A DNA stretch of 64,000 nt from Emiliania huxleyi CCMP1516 (GCF_000372725.1 NW_005201102.1:135587-199586), one strand, 5' to 3'. Counted from the first letter of the stretch, positions 23,917 through 40,620 are shown. The notes: a model not told the origin generated them from the sequence alone. Numbers and translations are program-made.

Positions 23917-24777
23917 TAGAGTATCATCAAAATACAGTGTGATGCGAGACGCAGTGTCAGTTTGAGCTTTGACAATGGCAGAGCTTTGACTAGTGCCATT
24001 TCACCGCTCTGACCTCTGACACGCTAACCTTGAAAACGTCTCCAACGGAGGCGGCGCTCAGACACAATTACGAAATTAGAATACATAGGGCTGCCTCTCT
24101 CCGAGCTGCTGGAGAGCCTGCTGCTTGGGGAGGGAGACGACATCAGACGAGGCGGGGGAGGGGCAGGCGGGAGGCGCCCCCGGCGAGGCCGGCGGGAGGG
24201 AGCTTCGCTTGGCGGGGCGGAGGCGCAGCCTCTCCGAGGATGGGCGAGGGCGGCGGCGCAGAGGTCCGGGGGGCGGGGCTGCCGGCGGCGGCGGCGCGGG
24301 CGTGGGCGGCGCAGGATTCGGTGGAGGCCGAGGTGGAGGCGCTGCTGCAAGACGAGAGCCTGCCAGCCTGCAGGAGGAGCTGCTTCAGCTGTTTGGTGAC
24401 CTGCTGACGGAGGAGGAGGGCGCGGCCCTCGGGCTCGCGGAAGGAAACACGGGCGAGGAGGACCGGATGGGCGTGCGGACCAGGGCGGAGGGGCTGGGGG
24501 AGGGGAGGTGGTGGATCTGGACGAGCTGGATTGAGGAGTCCGAGAAGTAGAGTCGCCCCGCGTGCCGGCACGCTTCCATACTTTTTTATTTTGGGGGGTT
24601 GTACACGGAGTCGTGTGTGTGTGCCCCCCGACAGCGACAATCGGAGACTGAATCACTCGGAGAACGGGCGACCTACGGCTTTACCTCATCCTCTATGCTC
24701 CACATGCACATGCTACATGTACATGTACATGTGCATGTGCATGTGCATGTCATGTGCATGTGTCGATCCGCGATACC
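23917..24777. other. intergenic with a doubtful plus-strand exon and a CATGTG repeat
   Basis: A plus frame at 24125-24550 ends LQEELLQLFGDLLTEEEG ... WIEESEK and could be a C-terminal exon, but its N-terminal part is low complexity and I find no partner exon. At about 24698-24768 there is a hexamer microsatellite of ACATGT/GCATGT units. Confidence 0.4.
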
Positions 24778-26208
24778 TCACTGCCCCGGCTCGAGCCCCG
24801 GCGCCCACACCTCGACCTTCTTGGGCAGCAGCTGGTCCGACAGGTCCTCCCCGTGTCCTAGGCAGCCGAGTTCGCCCTGGCCCCAGGTAAAGAAGGCGCC
24901 GTCGGCGGTGAGGGCGAGGCTGTGGCGGGTTCCAGCCGACACAGTGATGACGCGCTGGCCAGCAAAGGCCTCGACCTTCTTCGGCAGCAGCAGCTGCTGC
25001 TGGTCGCCGTGGCCCAGCTTGCCCCAGCTTCCACTGCCCCAGCTCCAGACGGCGCCGTCGGCGGTGATGGCGAGGCTGTGGTATCCTCCAGCCGACACAG
25101 CAACGACGCGCTGGCCAGCAAAGGCCTCGATCTTCTTGGGCAGCAGCTGGCCCTGCTGGTCGCCGTGGCCCAACCGGCCTCGCTCTCCATAGCCCCAGCT
25201 CCAGACGCTGCTGTCGGCGGTGAGGCCGAGGCTGTGGAAGCCTCCAGCTGAGACAGCGACGACGCGCTGGCCAGCAAAGGCCTCGACCTTCTTGGGCAGC
25301 AGCTGGTTCTGCTGGTCGCCGTGGCCCAGCTTGCCGAAGCCTCCCTCGCCCCAGCTCCAGACAGCTCCGTCGGCGGTGAGGGCGAGGCCGTGACTATCTC
25401 CAGCCGACACAGCGACGACGCGCCGCCCAGCAAAGGCCTCGACCTCCTTGGGCAGCAGCTGGTGCTGCTGGTCGCCGTGGCCCAGCTCGCCCCAGCTTCC
25501 ACCGCCCCAGCTCCAGACGGCTCCGTCGGCGGTGAGGGCGAGGCTGTGGCACTGCGCTGCTGACACGGCGACGACGCGCTGGTCAGCAAAGGTCTCGACC
25601 TTCTTCGGCAGCAGCTGGCTCTGCTCGTTGCCGTGGCCCAACCGGCCCCAGAGACCAAAGCCCCAGCTCCAGACGGCGCCGCTGCCGGTGAGGGCGATGC
25701 TGTGGCCATCTCCAGCTGACACGCTCACAGCGCGCTCCTCACCCAGCGTCAACGGGAAGCGGGTCGGCGTGTTGAGCTGCGTCACGCCCTCGCCGTGACC
25801 GAGGAGCTCTTGAGTCGTTCCACACGACGAGAGCCGCCCCTCGCCGTCGATGAAGACGCTGTGCTGTCGGCCTGCCGCCGCCCTCGCCGGTGGGTTGGCC
25901 TCGCACAGCAGCGCCGAATAGCACAGCCACCGCACGGCGCAGCTCTCGCCCTCTGGCTGCGCCGGCAGCTCGAAGCCGCGCTCTTGCGCCCACAAGCGGA
26001 TGCTCTCTACCGCGAGCGAGGCGTGGAAGAGCAACGAGACGGCCGCGACGCGAGCGATGTCGAGGGGGCCGTCGAGGCGAGAGATGGCGCGCAAGAGGAG
26101 GTCCGTGGGGAGGTCGAGGAGGTGGACGGGCGGCGGCGCGCTTGGCGAGGGGGCGGCGGAGGAGGTGGGGGCGAGGCGGCGCGAGCGGCGGCGCGGCGGG
26201 GTGGACAT
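24778..26208 (-). CDS. F-box-like / RCC1-repeat protein
   Basis: Single exon of 476 residues beginning MSTPPRRRSRRLAPTSSAAP. Residues 29-75 look like an F-box (LLDLPTDLLLRAISRLDGP). Then come seven RCC1 blades (type GGYHSLAITADGAVWSWG ... GKLGHGDQQ). The blades are nearly identical at the DNA level, so recent internal amplification or concerted evolution is likely. Seven blades would close a beta-propeller; the F-box would link it to an SCF ubiquitin ligase. Substrates are unknown. Two fragments of this gene, from opposite ends, lie at 40515-40620 and 55068-55200. Confidence 0.85.
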   Translation of the reverse strand: MSTPPRRRSRRLAPTSSAAPSPSAPPPVHLLDLPTDLLLRAISRLDGPLDIARVAAVSLLFHASLAVESIRLWAQERGFELPAQPEGESCAVRWLCYSALLCEANPPARAAAGRQHSVFIDGEGRLSSCGTTQELLGHGEGVTQLNTPTRFPLTLGEERAVSVSAGDGHSIALTGSGAVWSWGFGLWGRLGHGNEQSQLLPKKVETFADQRVVAVSAAQCHSLALTADGAVWSWGGGSWGELGHGDQQHQLLPKEVEAFAGRRVVAVSAGDSHGLALTADGAVWSWGEGGFGKLGHGDQQNQLLPKKVEAFAGQRVVAVSAGGFHSLGLTADSSVWSWGYGERGRLGHGDQQGQLLPKKIEAFAGQRVVAVSAGGYHSLAITADGAVWSWGSGSWGKLGHGDQQQLLLPKKVEAFAGQRVITVSAGTRHSLALTADGAFFTWGQGELGCLGHGEDLSDQLLPKKVEVWAPGLEPGQ

Positions 26209-27050
26209 CGCGAGGGAAAAGAAATCAAAGCGCCGCAGCCAACGCGCACTCGACTCGCAATAAGAATTGAATCATATTAGAGCCGACCCGCGCGCGGCGT
26301 TACGTAGCCCCGGAGTATCAATGGCGGGCCCAGGTGAAGGGCCTAGGTGCGCCTCCCACGTGCCAGACCATCCACAGGCATCAACATAGCATTTCGAACC
26401 ACGAGCGCACAATAGTTCAATCACAAGCTCCTGGGTCGGATCCCCCTCCCCCCCCCCTCCCCAATGGCCACGCCCCCCTCCTGACCGCGCGCCAAGGCTG
26501 CTTTGCCCACCCTTCAGCGAGACGCGTCGCCCTCACGCCTCAGGCATGCCCGCGGGCAGGGACCAGGAAGAGACCTTCCCGACACGGCGACAACACGCCA
26601 CCAGCACCAGTGCTCCGCCGGCAGCGCGGCCTCCCCAGGGTCGAAGATGCGAGCCCTACGTCCGCGCGTGCTGGACGCTGTCCTGCGCGGGGTGAAGTGA
26701 TCTGCACGGGTGAGTCACGTCGGCGTCAAAGGAGCGAGATGCGACCTGTCAGAGCTTGATCTCCGATCTCAGCGGCTTCGAGTCGTCTCCGGCGGCGATA
26801 CTTTTGTACCTCCCCAGGACGCGCAGAGGCAGCTGCGATCCCGCCGAGTGGACGGTTGCACACCGCGCCACCTGCTGTGTGCGCCCGTCCACTCGGCGGG
26901 GTCGCAGCTGCCTCTGGAAGGCACCGACATGTACCTTTTTGCGCAAATGGTCAAATCAAGGTTTTGTAACGCGAGCTGTGCCACAGTGAAATGGCACTAG
27001 CCTGTCTCTGTGAGACTGCACTGAGCAATATATTTCCGCCTTTCCTTCCG
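26209..27050. other. intergenic with a long palindrome
   Basis: No coding evidence. A 32-base inverted repeat (26824-26855 with 26885-26916, one mismatch, 29-base loop) is centred here. It makes both strands read similar short frames, which are therefore artefacts. Confidence 0.6.
26824..26916. repeat. stem-loop palindrome, 32-base arms
   Basis: Arm 1 contains GAGGCAGCTGCGATCCCGCC and arm 2 its complement with one change. The predicted stem is very stable and GC-rich. It could be a foldback element remnant. No poly-T tract or coding context suggests a terminator. Confidence 0.85.
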
Positions 27051-27061
27051 TTGGTTCTTGG

Positions 27062-27955
27062 CTAGTGCTAGTCCCCCATCGGGAGGACGACCCCGGCTAG
27101 CCGCCGACCACACCCACAAAGAACCCTGCACAAAGACCGCAGGGCGGGGACCTGTTCCTTTTTACCCATCTGGGTTGTTGCACGAGTATATGGGACAAAA
27201 GCGTCGAAAATGTCCCAAAAAAGCGTGTCTCGAGTTTGTGGCAGCTCCGCAGCCAGCGCGGGCTGCCGGGACGCACCGCTCGCGCGTTCGGCACACTCAG
27301 TGGACCCCACCGAGTGTGCCGAACCAACTGGAGTGGGTAGGCTCGATGCCGCGCTCGCTGTGGAGCTGCCACAAACTCGCCGCCGAGCGTGCCACCGACG
27401 GCGTCCGTCGGAGGTGGTGGAGTTTGAGACCTGAGGCTGCGGAGGTGACGCCTGAGGTACCGGGCCGTGCACGGCGACTCAGCCGGCGACCGCCACGGGC
27501 TCAGACGAGACTTGTCGACGCGTTCCGGCTCAGCTTCACCGTGGTCCTCGGGCGTCTGTCGACGTCAGGACCACCCATACAGCTCGCGGGTTTGAGGTCG
27601 CAAGAGCCAAGATGGTGGCGTTTGGACATCCCAACCATCACACAAGACAGCCTGTAGCTGATGGCGGGACGGCGCAGTGTTTGTGGCACTCGGCAGTAGG
27701 CACCCGCGGCACGGCCCCGCTGTCGGCTCTCGCGGGCTGCGGAACCGGACCCAGAAAGGGACGGTCCGGGCGAGTGTGGCAGCTCCTGCGCTAGTATGGG
27801 CACCCTCTATTATAGCACTACTGATCCTGGTCATTAGAGCTGCCAGGGATAGCGTCAGGAGCTGGTAGGAGTCAAAACCCCTCATATTTGAGACATCGTG
27901 TCCCATATACTCGTGCAACAACCCATCTCCTAGTAGAGGTGTCCGTTTTATTTAT
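27062..27955 (+). mobile_element. LINE 3' end copy, split by a nested element
   Basis: Bounded by the direct repeat TTGGTTCTTGG at 27051-27061 and 27956-27966. The LINE sequence itself is 27062-27171 plus 27925-27955, about 140 bases. It matches 16972-17118 almost base for base (CTAGTGCTAGTCCCCCATCG, CACAAAGAACCCTGCACAAA) and ends in TTTTATTTATT. It is a very short 5'-truncated insertion. Confidence 0.9.
27172..27924. mobile_element. non-autonomous terminal-inverted-repeat element nested in the LINE tail
   Basis: The ends are GGGTTGTTGCACGAGTATAT and its inverse complement, with the similarity running about 25 bases. The insertion is flanked by ATCT at 27168-27171 and 27925-27928. The other LINE copy at 17085-17095 shows the empty site (ACCCATCTCAC). 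The interior contains a long foldback (27232-27248 pairs with 27362-27378; 27286-27298 pairs with 27312-27324). No transposase is encoded. Confidence 0.9.
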
Positions 27956-27966
27956 TTGGTTCTTGG

Positions 27967-28232
27967 CACATATCTACATGTGTGGCCACATGCCATGGTA
28001 AAGCCGTCACTAGCGAGAGCCGACAGAAATTCTTTTGATACATGTAGATTTTGTGAGAAATGCTCTAGATCGGCGACAACCGCTGGGCCGCGCTGCGGTG
28101 CCTGGCCGTGGACTGTGGTGAGACTGCACACAGCACAGCAGCCCGGACTCGAGACGCAGACGATGGCGGCTAACCGAGCGCCCTGCCCTGCACACATCTA
28201 GGGGCGGAGAGGGGGCGGCGGAAGAGTGGCTG
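27967..28232. other. intergenic, no supported gene
   Basis: Contains the continuation of the dispersed sequence interrupted by the LINE (ACATGCCATGGTAAAGCCG) and the 3' flank of the SPF45 gene. Nothing else is seen. Confidence 0.4.
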
Positions 28233-30955
<2,723 letters not shown>

Positions 30956-30973
30956 CGTTTGCGCGGGCGTTTT

Positions 30974-31364
30974 TTATTTATTACTCGCTGCGGGGCTCGC
31001 TAAACGCTCGCCGAGCTCCATGCTGTGCAACACCACCTCCTCACTAATCGTCAGGGGCGCGCAGAGCGCAGTGCACTGCGGTGAGGCTGCGCAGCGGGGG
31101 CTCACCCCCTGCACCGCGCTCAGCGGCGCAGGGGAGGGCGGTCGGTGGCGGCGGCGGCGAGGCGCGAGGCGGTGGCGGCGGTGGTGCGGGCGGCGGGATG
31201 ACAGGGGAGGCGGCGGGATTGACAGGGGAGGCGGCGGCCACGAGCGGAGCGGCGCGAGAAGGGGGGGGGGGCGGCGGCGAGGCGCCGGTGAGCGAGGCGC
31301 CCGCGCCATCAGAGGGACGCGCCGCTGCGAGATGGAGGGCGGCGGTGACGGAGGCGAGGCGCGA

Positions 31365-31399
<35 letters not shown>

Positions 31400-31762
31400 A
31401 CGGCGGCACCGAGTCTCGGTGAGCGGCGGCGGGAGGAGGAGCAGCGGCGGCGCTCGCTCGCTGTTGACGGGAGCGCTTTTGAGCCTGGGAGCCCATGCCA
31501 CTGCGACCGGCGTGCCCGGAAACGGAGATCGCGCGCGCGCCGCCACTCACGACGCGCGCGCGATCTTCGCGGAGTCGGGTCCCCAGAGGGAAGCGGTCTT
31601 CTCGGCCGACGTCCAGCGGCGCGCAAGGAAGCAGGCGCAGCGGAGGCGGCCTAGCACCGGCTCGGCGCCGGGCGGTTGCGCTGCCCGCGAGCCGCGTCCT
31701 GAGCCTCGGCAGCGCGCTGCGCGGCGCGGCGCTCGCGCTGCTGCGGTGCCGAGAGCGGCATG
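30974..31762 (-). CDS. hypothetical Ala/Pro-rich protein
   Basis: A possible start at 31762 gives MPLSAPQQRERRAAQRAAEA. Later parts read SAEKTASLWGPDSAKIARA, AQKRSRQQRASAAAA, long Ala/Pro runs, and a C-terminus LTISEEVVLHSMELGERLA ending SPAASNK at 30974. Splice sites are suggested (GTGAGTGG near 31537, CCCAG near 31487, GGTGCAGGGGGTGAG near 31110) but I could not fix the model. The 3' end lies about 20 bases before the SPF45 start on the same strand. No family is recognised. Confidence 0.4.
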
Positions 31763-31891
31763 ATGGTAGTAACCAGCTGAAGCTCGAGACTCCTCGGGTC
31801 CGCGAGTTCCGCCGGTCACGGGGATAAACGGCGGACGACGCGAGGCCCTTATATCCGCTATAGATTCCCGGGAGGGCACGACGCCCTCTAC

Positions 31892-32060
31892 GTGATGTGT
31901 ACGCCCACTCAGGATGTGTGGCAGCCCGCTGGCTGTGTGTCTCGTGAGCTTGTTTGTGTCTGTGTGTCGCTCGTGCGTGTCGTCATCATCTGTCTTGCGT
32001 CCACCCATACCGCGTTGGTGTCCAGTCCGAGCCTGACTGTTCTTCACCTTCCTACATACA
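31892..32060 (+). repeat. dispersed repeat family B (subtype 2)
   Basis: Contains GTGTGTCGCTCGTGCGTGTC, CGTCCACCCATACCGCGTTG and CTGTTCTTCACCTTCCTAC. An inverted copy of the same subtype is at 58085-58215. Confidence 0.85.
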
Positions 32061-33480
32061 TCTACGCTGGGGTGGCCGGCGCCCTACTGGGCGTTTTTTC
32101 TCAGGCCACGTGCCTCTGCACCTCGGTTCACGTGCACGAGCTTCTTGAGCCACCCACCCACCCACCCACCTCACGGCCCGGCTCTGAGGCTTGGAACCAC
32201 CCACCCACCCCCACCCACCTTGGGAGGGCTGATGCGGGGTTGTGGGCTCGTCGGGTGACGGAGAAGTGTAAACTCACACACAGCTTGCGCTCTGCACCTT
32301 GGCCTTCTTTCTACCTATGGGGTGTGGTCTGAGCGTCTGACGTCTGTAGACCCTGAGAGCTGAGTTGAACTCTCAGGTTGAACTCTAAGAGTTGCACACG
32401 GGGGTTGTTTGTGGCTTGTGCGCCGGGGGCGCCCTCCCCTGCTAGCTAGCAGTGAGCTGCAGCGCGAACCGCTGTGCCTCGGCGCGCCGGCCGCCGAAAT
32501 CCTCCGAGTTCTTTGGCATAGGCGAACCCCCCAAACCCTATGTAAATTTTCTTCGCCTGCGGCGGGCCATCACTTGGACTCGCTGCTTTCGGATTCGCAC
32601 GCCTTTATCCGTCACTCCCCCGAAGATTGGAGGTGTTGATTTATGCACAAATCTATGTGTTGCCAGCGCTAGATGGCGAAATTTTCTTCGCCTCCGGCGG
32701 GGCCGCTCGCCGCGGGGCTAGAGAGGGACTTTTGTCGATGTCGGCTAGAAGTGCTGCACCTTTTTGAGAATTTCACCCACAGAAGCAGTGTGCCAGTGTC
32801 GTCCCCCCCTCTCACTGGGTGGCCCTCGCCCGCTGCCGCTCAGCGGCGAGGGCCGCGCTTTCGCGAGCGGGCTCGCCATTCCACCTGCGTCTGGCAAGGT
32901 CCTCGTCTCTTACGGCGTCGCCGATGCGGAGGCTCGCGCCCTCGTCATGTCCGATGCCTACCTACGTGGCCTGTTTGACTGGTGCACTGAGGATCAAGTG
33001 CTCACTCGGGCGGCGCGGGCGGAAAGCGCCGCGCCGGGCGGCGAGGAGGCGGCGGCGGCGGGCACCACGCTCAAAGGCGACAGCTGGGTCACTCTCCTGC
33101 TGGTTAGCGGCGCGCTCGGCCTCTTTTGTACTTGTAGCCATGGTGTCCCATGTGCACTCAGACAACAGCCGAGCACATGTTGAGGTAGCACAGCGCCCCC
33201 AAAACTCACCCGTGTGTTTCGCACGCGAGACGGTCTGCTTTTTGAATCTCAAACGAGAGCCTCACTTCCGTGTGTTTTCACAACGTAAATTTACGATTTG
33301 CAACAGTCTCTTTTAGCCACTGTGGAGAGAAAGAGAAATATTTTTTTGCCTGTGCGGAAGAGGCTAGTCTCGCCTTGCGGGGGGGCGTGTAGTCGAGTGT
33401 AGACCCGAGGTGACGTGTGTTCTGGCTAGAGCGCCATCATCATGGCCTCACGGGCCCGGGCGAGGTTCCTTGCTCTAAGG
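32061..33480. other. intergenic with an orphan coding fragment
   Basis: Mostly without coding signal. The plus frame at 32764-33183 contains PASGKVLVSYGVADAEARAL and VMSDAYLRGLFDWCTEDQVL, which reads like real protein of about 45 residues, but no domain is recognised and the frame is not continued by any nearby exon. Confidence 0.4.
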
Positions 33481-33484
33481 GAGA

Positions 33485-33770
33485 GGAGGAGGATTGATTG
33501 ATTGATGGGAAGGCGAAACACAGTCCGACCAACGACTGGGACACCAACGCGGTATGGGTGGACGCAAGACAGGCGGTGACGGTCACACAGGAGCGACACA
33601 CAGAACCACAAGACAAGACACTCAGCCAACGTGGCTGCCACACATCCTGAGCGAACTTCCCTAGTCGCCCGCGGCCGGACTCCATCCGGCACGCGTCGCT
33701 GGGCGCCCAGAGCCGCGTCCCCTGCTCGCCACCCCGACGCCCAAGGCGCCCGAGTCGAACGACAGGCGGC
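33485..33770 (-). repeat. long family B copy, inverted relative to 40225-40530
   Basis: Includes GATGGGAAGGCGAAACACAG, ACACCAACGCGGTATGGGTG and an extension with GCGCCCAGAGCCGCGTCCCC. The same 290 bases recur inverted at 40225-40530, making a widely spaced inverted pair around the HEMK2 and argininosuccinate synthase genes. Confidence 0.85.
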
Positions 33771-34568
33771 ACGCGAAGACTGATTGCAATCCCGCCGACC
33801 GCCAGGCCTTGCTAGAGGAGGGAAGAAAAAGAAAAAATCTCGTGCTCCGCTTGTGCCGCCGCCCCCAGCGCTTTAAATAAAATTCTTTTTCACAGGCAAG
33901 AGTCGGTTACAGCGTTGCGCGCCTCCCTGGGGACGGGGATACAGTTTCGATTTGGCCTCCCCGGAGATCATCATCAGCCCGTGCAGCCGCTAGCTACAGT
34001 ATTTGAGGACTCCCTAATTAGCAAGACGGGGACGGTCGTTGCCTCGGCAGCCAGTCGGCCTGTGGGTGAGGACGGCCCAATCCTCGGCTGGCGCCGCTGC
34101 GCCTTCTCCTCCAGCTATCAGGCGTGCCATGTGAGGAATGTGGCAGCGCGCTTGCGCAGGCGCAGCGCCGCGGGCTGATGCGCCTCCTCCCGCGGCGGCG
34201 AGGAGAGCTCGTGCTGCCCGTGGAGGAGTTGTCCGCGAGACACCTAGCGGTCTCAGTCTAGCGGTCTCAGTCTCGGTCTAGTCTGCAGAGGAGTCTGAGA
34301 GGTGTATGGGAGAAATCTATTGTATCGGAGGTGTAGAGCTCTATTGTGAGTGTCTCGACGGTCATGGAGGTGTCTGTGAGGAGTCGGAATCAGTTGAGGT
34401 AGAGCTCTATGTTTGAGGGGCGGCGCCGACGCTTCAGAGAGTGTGATGCTCTCCTGGTTCTTCGGCTTGATAGTGCTGACGCTTGGCGTCCTCGTCCCGC
34501 TCGGTCTGCAGGCATCTCGCCACCACATGCTCGGATTCGGGTCCCAGAGATAACCACGTGCGATCACG
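33771..34568. other. intergenic, no supported gene
   Basis: A T-rich stretch (33830-33890), then sequence with CTAGCGGTCTCAGT repeats (34245-34280). It should contain the HEMK2 promoter; no clear motif was identified. Confidence 0.45.
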
Positions 34569-35355
34569 ATGGCGCCGCTTCCGCCGCCGCCGCCCCCGCG
34601 GGCCGACTCGCGCTGCCCGCTGCCGTCGCTGGTACACCTTCAGGGCGACTGGGCCAATGTGTACGAGCCGTCCGACGACACGTACCTCCTCCTCGACGCC
34701 CTCGCCGCCGACCTCGCCGTGCTGCGCGATGCGCTGCCCGGCGTCGTGCTCGAGCTCGGCTCGGGCTCCGGCTGCATCATCACCGGGCTGGCCCAGATCC
34801 TGGTGCGCGGCGGCGTGCCGGCCGCGTCCGCCGCCCTCGTGGCCACCGACCTCAACGCGTCCGCCAACGCGGCGACCGCCGCCACCGCCGCCGCCAACAG
34901 CGTGCCGCTCGAGGTGGTGCGCGCCGACCTGCTCGGCGCAGTACGGCCTGGGACGGTCGACGTGCTGCTCTTCAACCCTCCGTACGTGCCCACCTCGGAG
35001 GAGGAGGCGGCGGGCGGGCAGGCCGAGCGCGACATCTCCGCTGCCTGGGCGGGCGGGCCCGACGGTCGCGTTGTCGTGGACCGGCTGCTGCCTGACCTCG
35101 GCCGGCTGCTCTCTGCGAGAGGGGTGCGCTACCACCACCTCGTGTGTGCTGTAGTGTGTGGAGGCGTTCCCCTCACCTGGCCTCACACCTCAGGTCTTCT
35201 ACTTGCTCGGCGTGCGCGAGAACCGGCCCGACGAGCTAGCGGCGCAGGTGGAGGCGCAGCACGGCATGCGCGCCGAGCTGATCGCCGAGCGGCGCGCGCA
35301 GAACGAGCGCCTGTTTGTGATGCGCTTCTCGCGGAGCCAACCTGCCTCCGCGTGA
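34569..35355 (+). CDS. N6AMT1: HEMK2-type class I methyltransferase
   Basis: Exons 34569-35123 and 35194-35355 give 239 codons including stop, close to the usual eukaryotic size. Signatures: VYEPSDDTYLLLDAL near the start, the SAM loop VVLELGSGSGCI, and the catalytic NPPY in LLFNPPYVPTSEEEA. The C-terminus (VFYLLGVRENRPDELAAQVE, RLFVMRFSR) also fits. With its TRMT112 partner this enzyme methylates the GGQ glutamine of eRF1; I infer the same role here. The 70-base intron has a GT donor and carries the introner family 1 3' end (CACCACCTCGTGTGTGCTG) with a short duplication GTGCGCTA/GTCTTCTA. Confidence 0.92.
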
Positions 35356-35821
35356 GCGCGCCGCCGGGGGTGTTCCCTGGCAGCTGACTGCTTTGGGCGG
35401 CTTTCGTTTTCTTTTTTCAAATCATGGGCTGCTACCGAGTGGAGGCGTGGCCGATATCCTATGCATATCTGTGGTACCGACCTGCTACCGTATGCTCAAC
35501 ACCACAGCTCAGGTACATGTGTGGTGTGTGTCGTCGTGGTTTCGTATCAAGAATACTCATTCACACACTCAGGTATTCATCCTCACCGATATTAACACTG
35601 TAGCGGAACACCGCACTTTATCATATGACTCAAATGCCGACAACGAACGACCGCGGGCGAGGCAACAGCTCATTTTGGTCACACGTATCTCCCTGGGCGC
35701 ACGTCTCTCTCCGACTCGCCACGTGCGCTCGCGCATGACGACGTGTGTGCACGGGGGGCCTCTGGTGTGAGACTATTGTGTCGAGGGATCGGGGTACATG
35801 CGGAGGCGGCTGCCGCAGAGC
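35356..35821. other. intergenic between convergent genes
   Basis: AT-richer 3' flanks of HEMK2 and argininosuccinate synthase. No gene, RNA or clear terminator is recognised. Confidence 0.5.
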
Positions 35822-38958
<3,137 letters not shown>

Positions 38959-38978
38959 GTGTGCGAAGGGAGTGAGCT

Positions 38979-39971
38979 TCAAGCTCGGGCAGCGCTGCGC
39001 CTCTTCCGGAGCTGAAACCGACAAAAAATAAGACGGCTCCCGCGGCGATCAACACCGCAACTCCTTTTCTCGTCGTCCGACTCCCAGCAGCTGATGACGC
39101 GCGAGATGTCGGTGTCGCGGAATTCGTGCGTACCGTCGCCGTTGGGACGGTCGTTGCTCGCGCCGTTGGGAAACGCAAGGCGCACCTTTTTGTTTTGAAG
39201 ACCTCGATACTTAGCGCACTGCTCGGGCGAGAGCTCAAACACGTGCCGCGTCTCGTCTTCGCCGCCGGCTACGCGCACAGACACAGTACGCGGCAGCGCC
39301 GACACGTCAACCCGCGTGTACGTCAGCGACGGGTCCCGCACGCCGCACGAGGCGCATGCGTGCAGCGGCAGCGCGTGCGCCATGCGCTCGTCGCTCCACT
39401 CGCCCAGCAGCCGCCGCTTCGTCTCGTCGGAGACGTGCACGCAGCGCTGCAGCAGCGCCGCCGTCTCGTCCTCGGGCCGCTCCAGGTCCATGACGACGTT
39501 CGTCGAGGCGTGGAAGCGCGTCTCCAGGTCGATGGCCGCCTGCTCGGCCGCGGCGAGCTTGCCCTGGTCGACGCACATGCCGCACACCGCGTGCGCCGGG
39601 CAGCCGCACTGGCCGCGTTGTGGGCGCACGGTCTTGGCGACCGCCGGCGCTGCGCGCCGGTCGTGCTGCTCACGCTGCCGGCGGCGCTGGTCGCGCGCCT
39701 GCCGATCGCGCGTGTTCGCGGCGGCTGCATCTCCTGCTCGTTTCGCTCGCACCCGAGCGGCTGTCGCCAGGCGCTTCAGGTCGGCGGTGCTGCGCGCGCG
39801 GCCGTCGGCCAGGCACAGCCACATGTCCTCCTCCTCGGCAGGCTCGCACGGCTTGCCGTCGAACTGCGACTGGCGCCCGCGACGATGCTTCGCCCAGGCC
39901 GGGCACGATGGTGCCGCGACGAGCGGCGTCGAGGCGACGGCCATCGATGGGTCCAGAAGACTTGGAGACAC
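38979..39971 (-). pseudogene. Helitron-type N-terminal fragment (tentative)
   Basis: A 330-residue open frame with a basic helical region (ATAARVRAKRAGDAAAANTR), Cys-rich part (GQCGCPAHAVCGMCVDQG), and LHACASCGVRDPSLTYTRVD, then FELSPEQCAKYRG. The CxxCG-type region before a LSPEQ segment is in the style of Helitron helicase-like N-termini. No Rep or helicase motif follows: the frame ends within 100 bases upstream of the argininosuccinate synthase start. Likely a truncated element; a cellular zinc protein is the alternative. Confidence 0.4.
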
Positions 39972-40224
39972 TTCTCGACCAAAAAATCAAAAAAATCGAG
40001 CACAATTGCGTTACATGGGCATGGCCGGGGTTTCTGCACCGAACGATCTTACTTTCGGTCTATCGAAAGTGTTGATCGATAATTTTTGCGTTGGCTGGGC
40101 TGCAAATACGCAGACGCGAGTCGCGGTACCAACCAACGCCCACGACCACGAGCGTTCTAGAAGATATATCGACCACCTTTCGCCCTTCTCATCACTTCCC
40201 CGGCGGCTGCCACGCCTCGATTTT

Positions 40225-40530
40225 GGTCCGACAGGTCGTTCGATTCGGGCGCCTTGGGCGTCGGGGTGGCGAGCAGGGGACGCGGCTCTGAGTGCCCAGC
40301 GACGCGTGTCGGATGGAGTCCGGCCGCGGGTGTCTAGGGAAGTTCGCTCAGGATGTGTGGCAGCCAGGTTGGCTGAGTGTCTTGTCTTGTGGTTCTGTGT
40401 GTCGCTCCTGTGTGACCGTCATCGCCCGTCTAGCGTCCACCCATACCGCGTTGGTGTCCCAGTCGTTGGTCGGACCCCGCAAGGCGCGAGACACACGACT
40501 GTGTTTCGCCTTCCCATCAATCGACAGGTC
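40225..40530 (+). repeat. long family B copy
   Basis: Inverse complement of 33485-33770 with few differences. It ends TTTCGCCTTCCCATCAATCG plus ACAG, acceptor-like, where it joins the RCC1 fragment. Confidence 0.85.
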
Positions 40531-40620
40531 TTCTCCGTGGCCCAGGCAGCCGTCCGCGCTCCCCCAGGTAAAGACGGCGCCATCGGCGGTGAGGGCGAGA
40601 CTGTGTGTACGACTCGAGGA
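40515..40620 (-). pseudogene. RCC1-gene 3' fragment
   Basis: The minus strand reads RTHSLALTADGAVFTWG and CLGHGEDLS, matching the last blade of the 24778-26208 protein (GTRHSLALTADGAFFTWG). The match stops exactly at GHGEDLS, where family B begins. Confidence 0.85.

Noticed and set aside
24778..25798. Repeated-looking plus-strand ORFs and a second minus frame over the RCC1 gene
   Set aside because: They are shadow frames of nearly identical RCC1 blades; only the 476-residue frame shows F-box and RCC1 sequence.
27058..27657. 199-residue ORF over the nested elements
   Set aside because: It crosses the LINE/TIR-element junction and a foldback, so its similarity to the opposite-strand ORF is caused by the palindrome.
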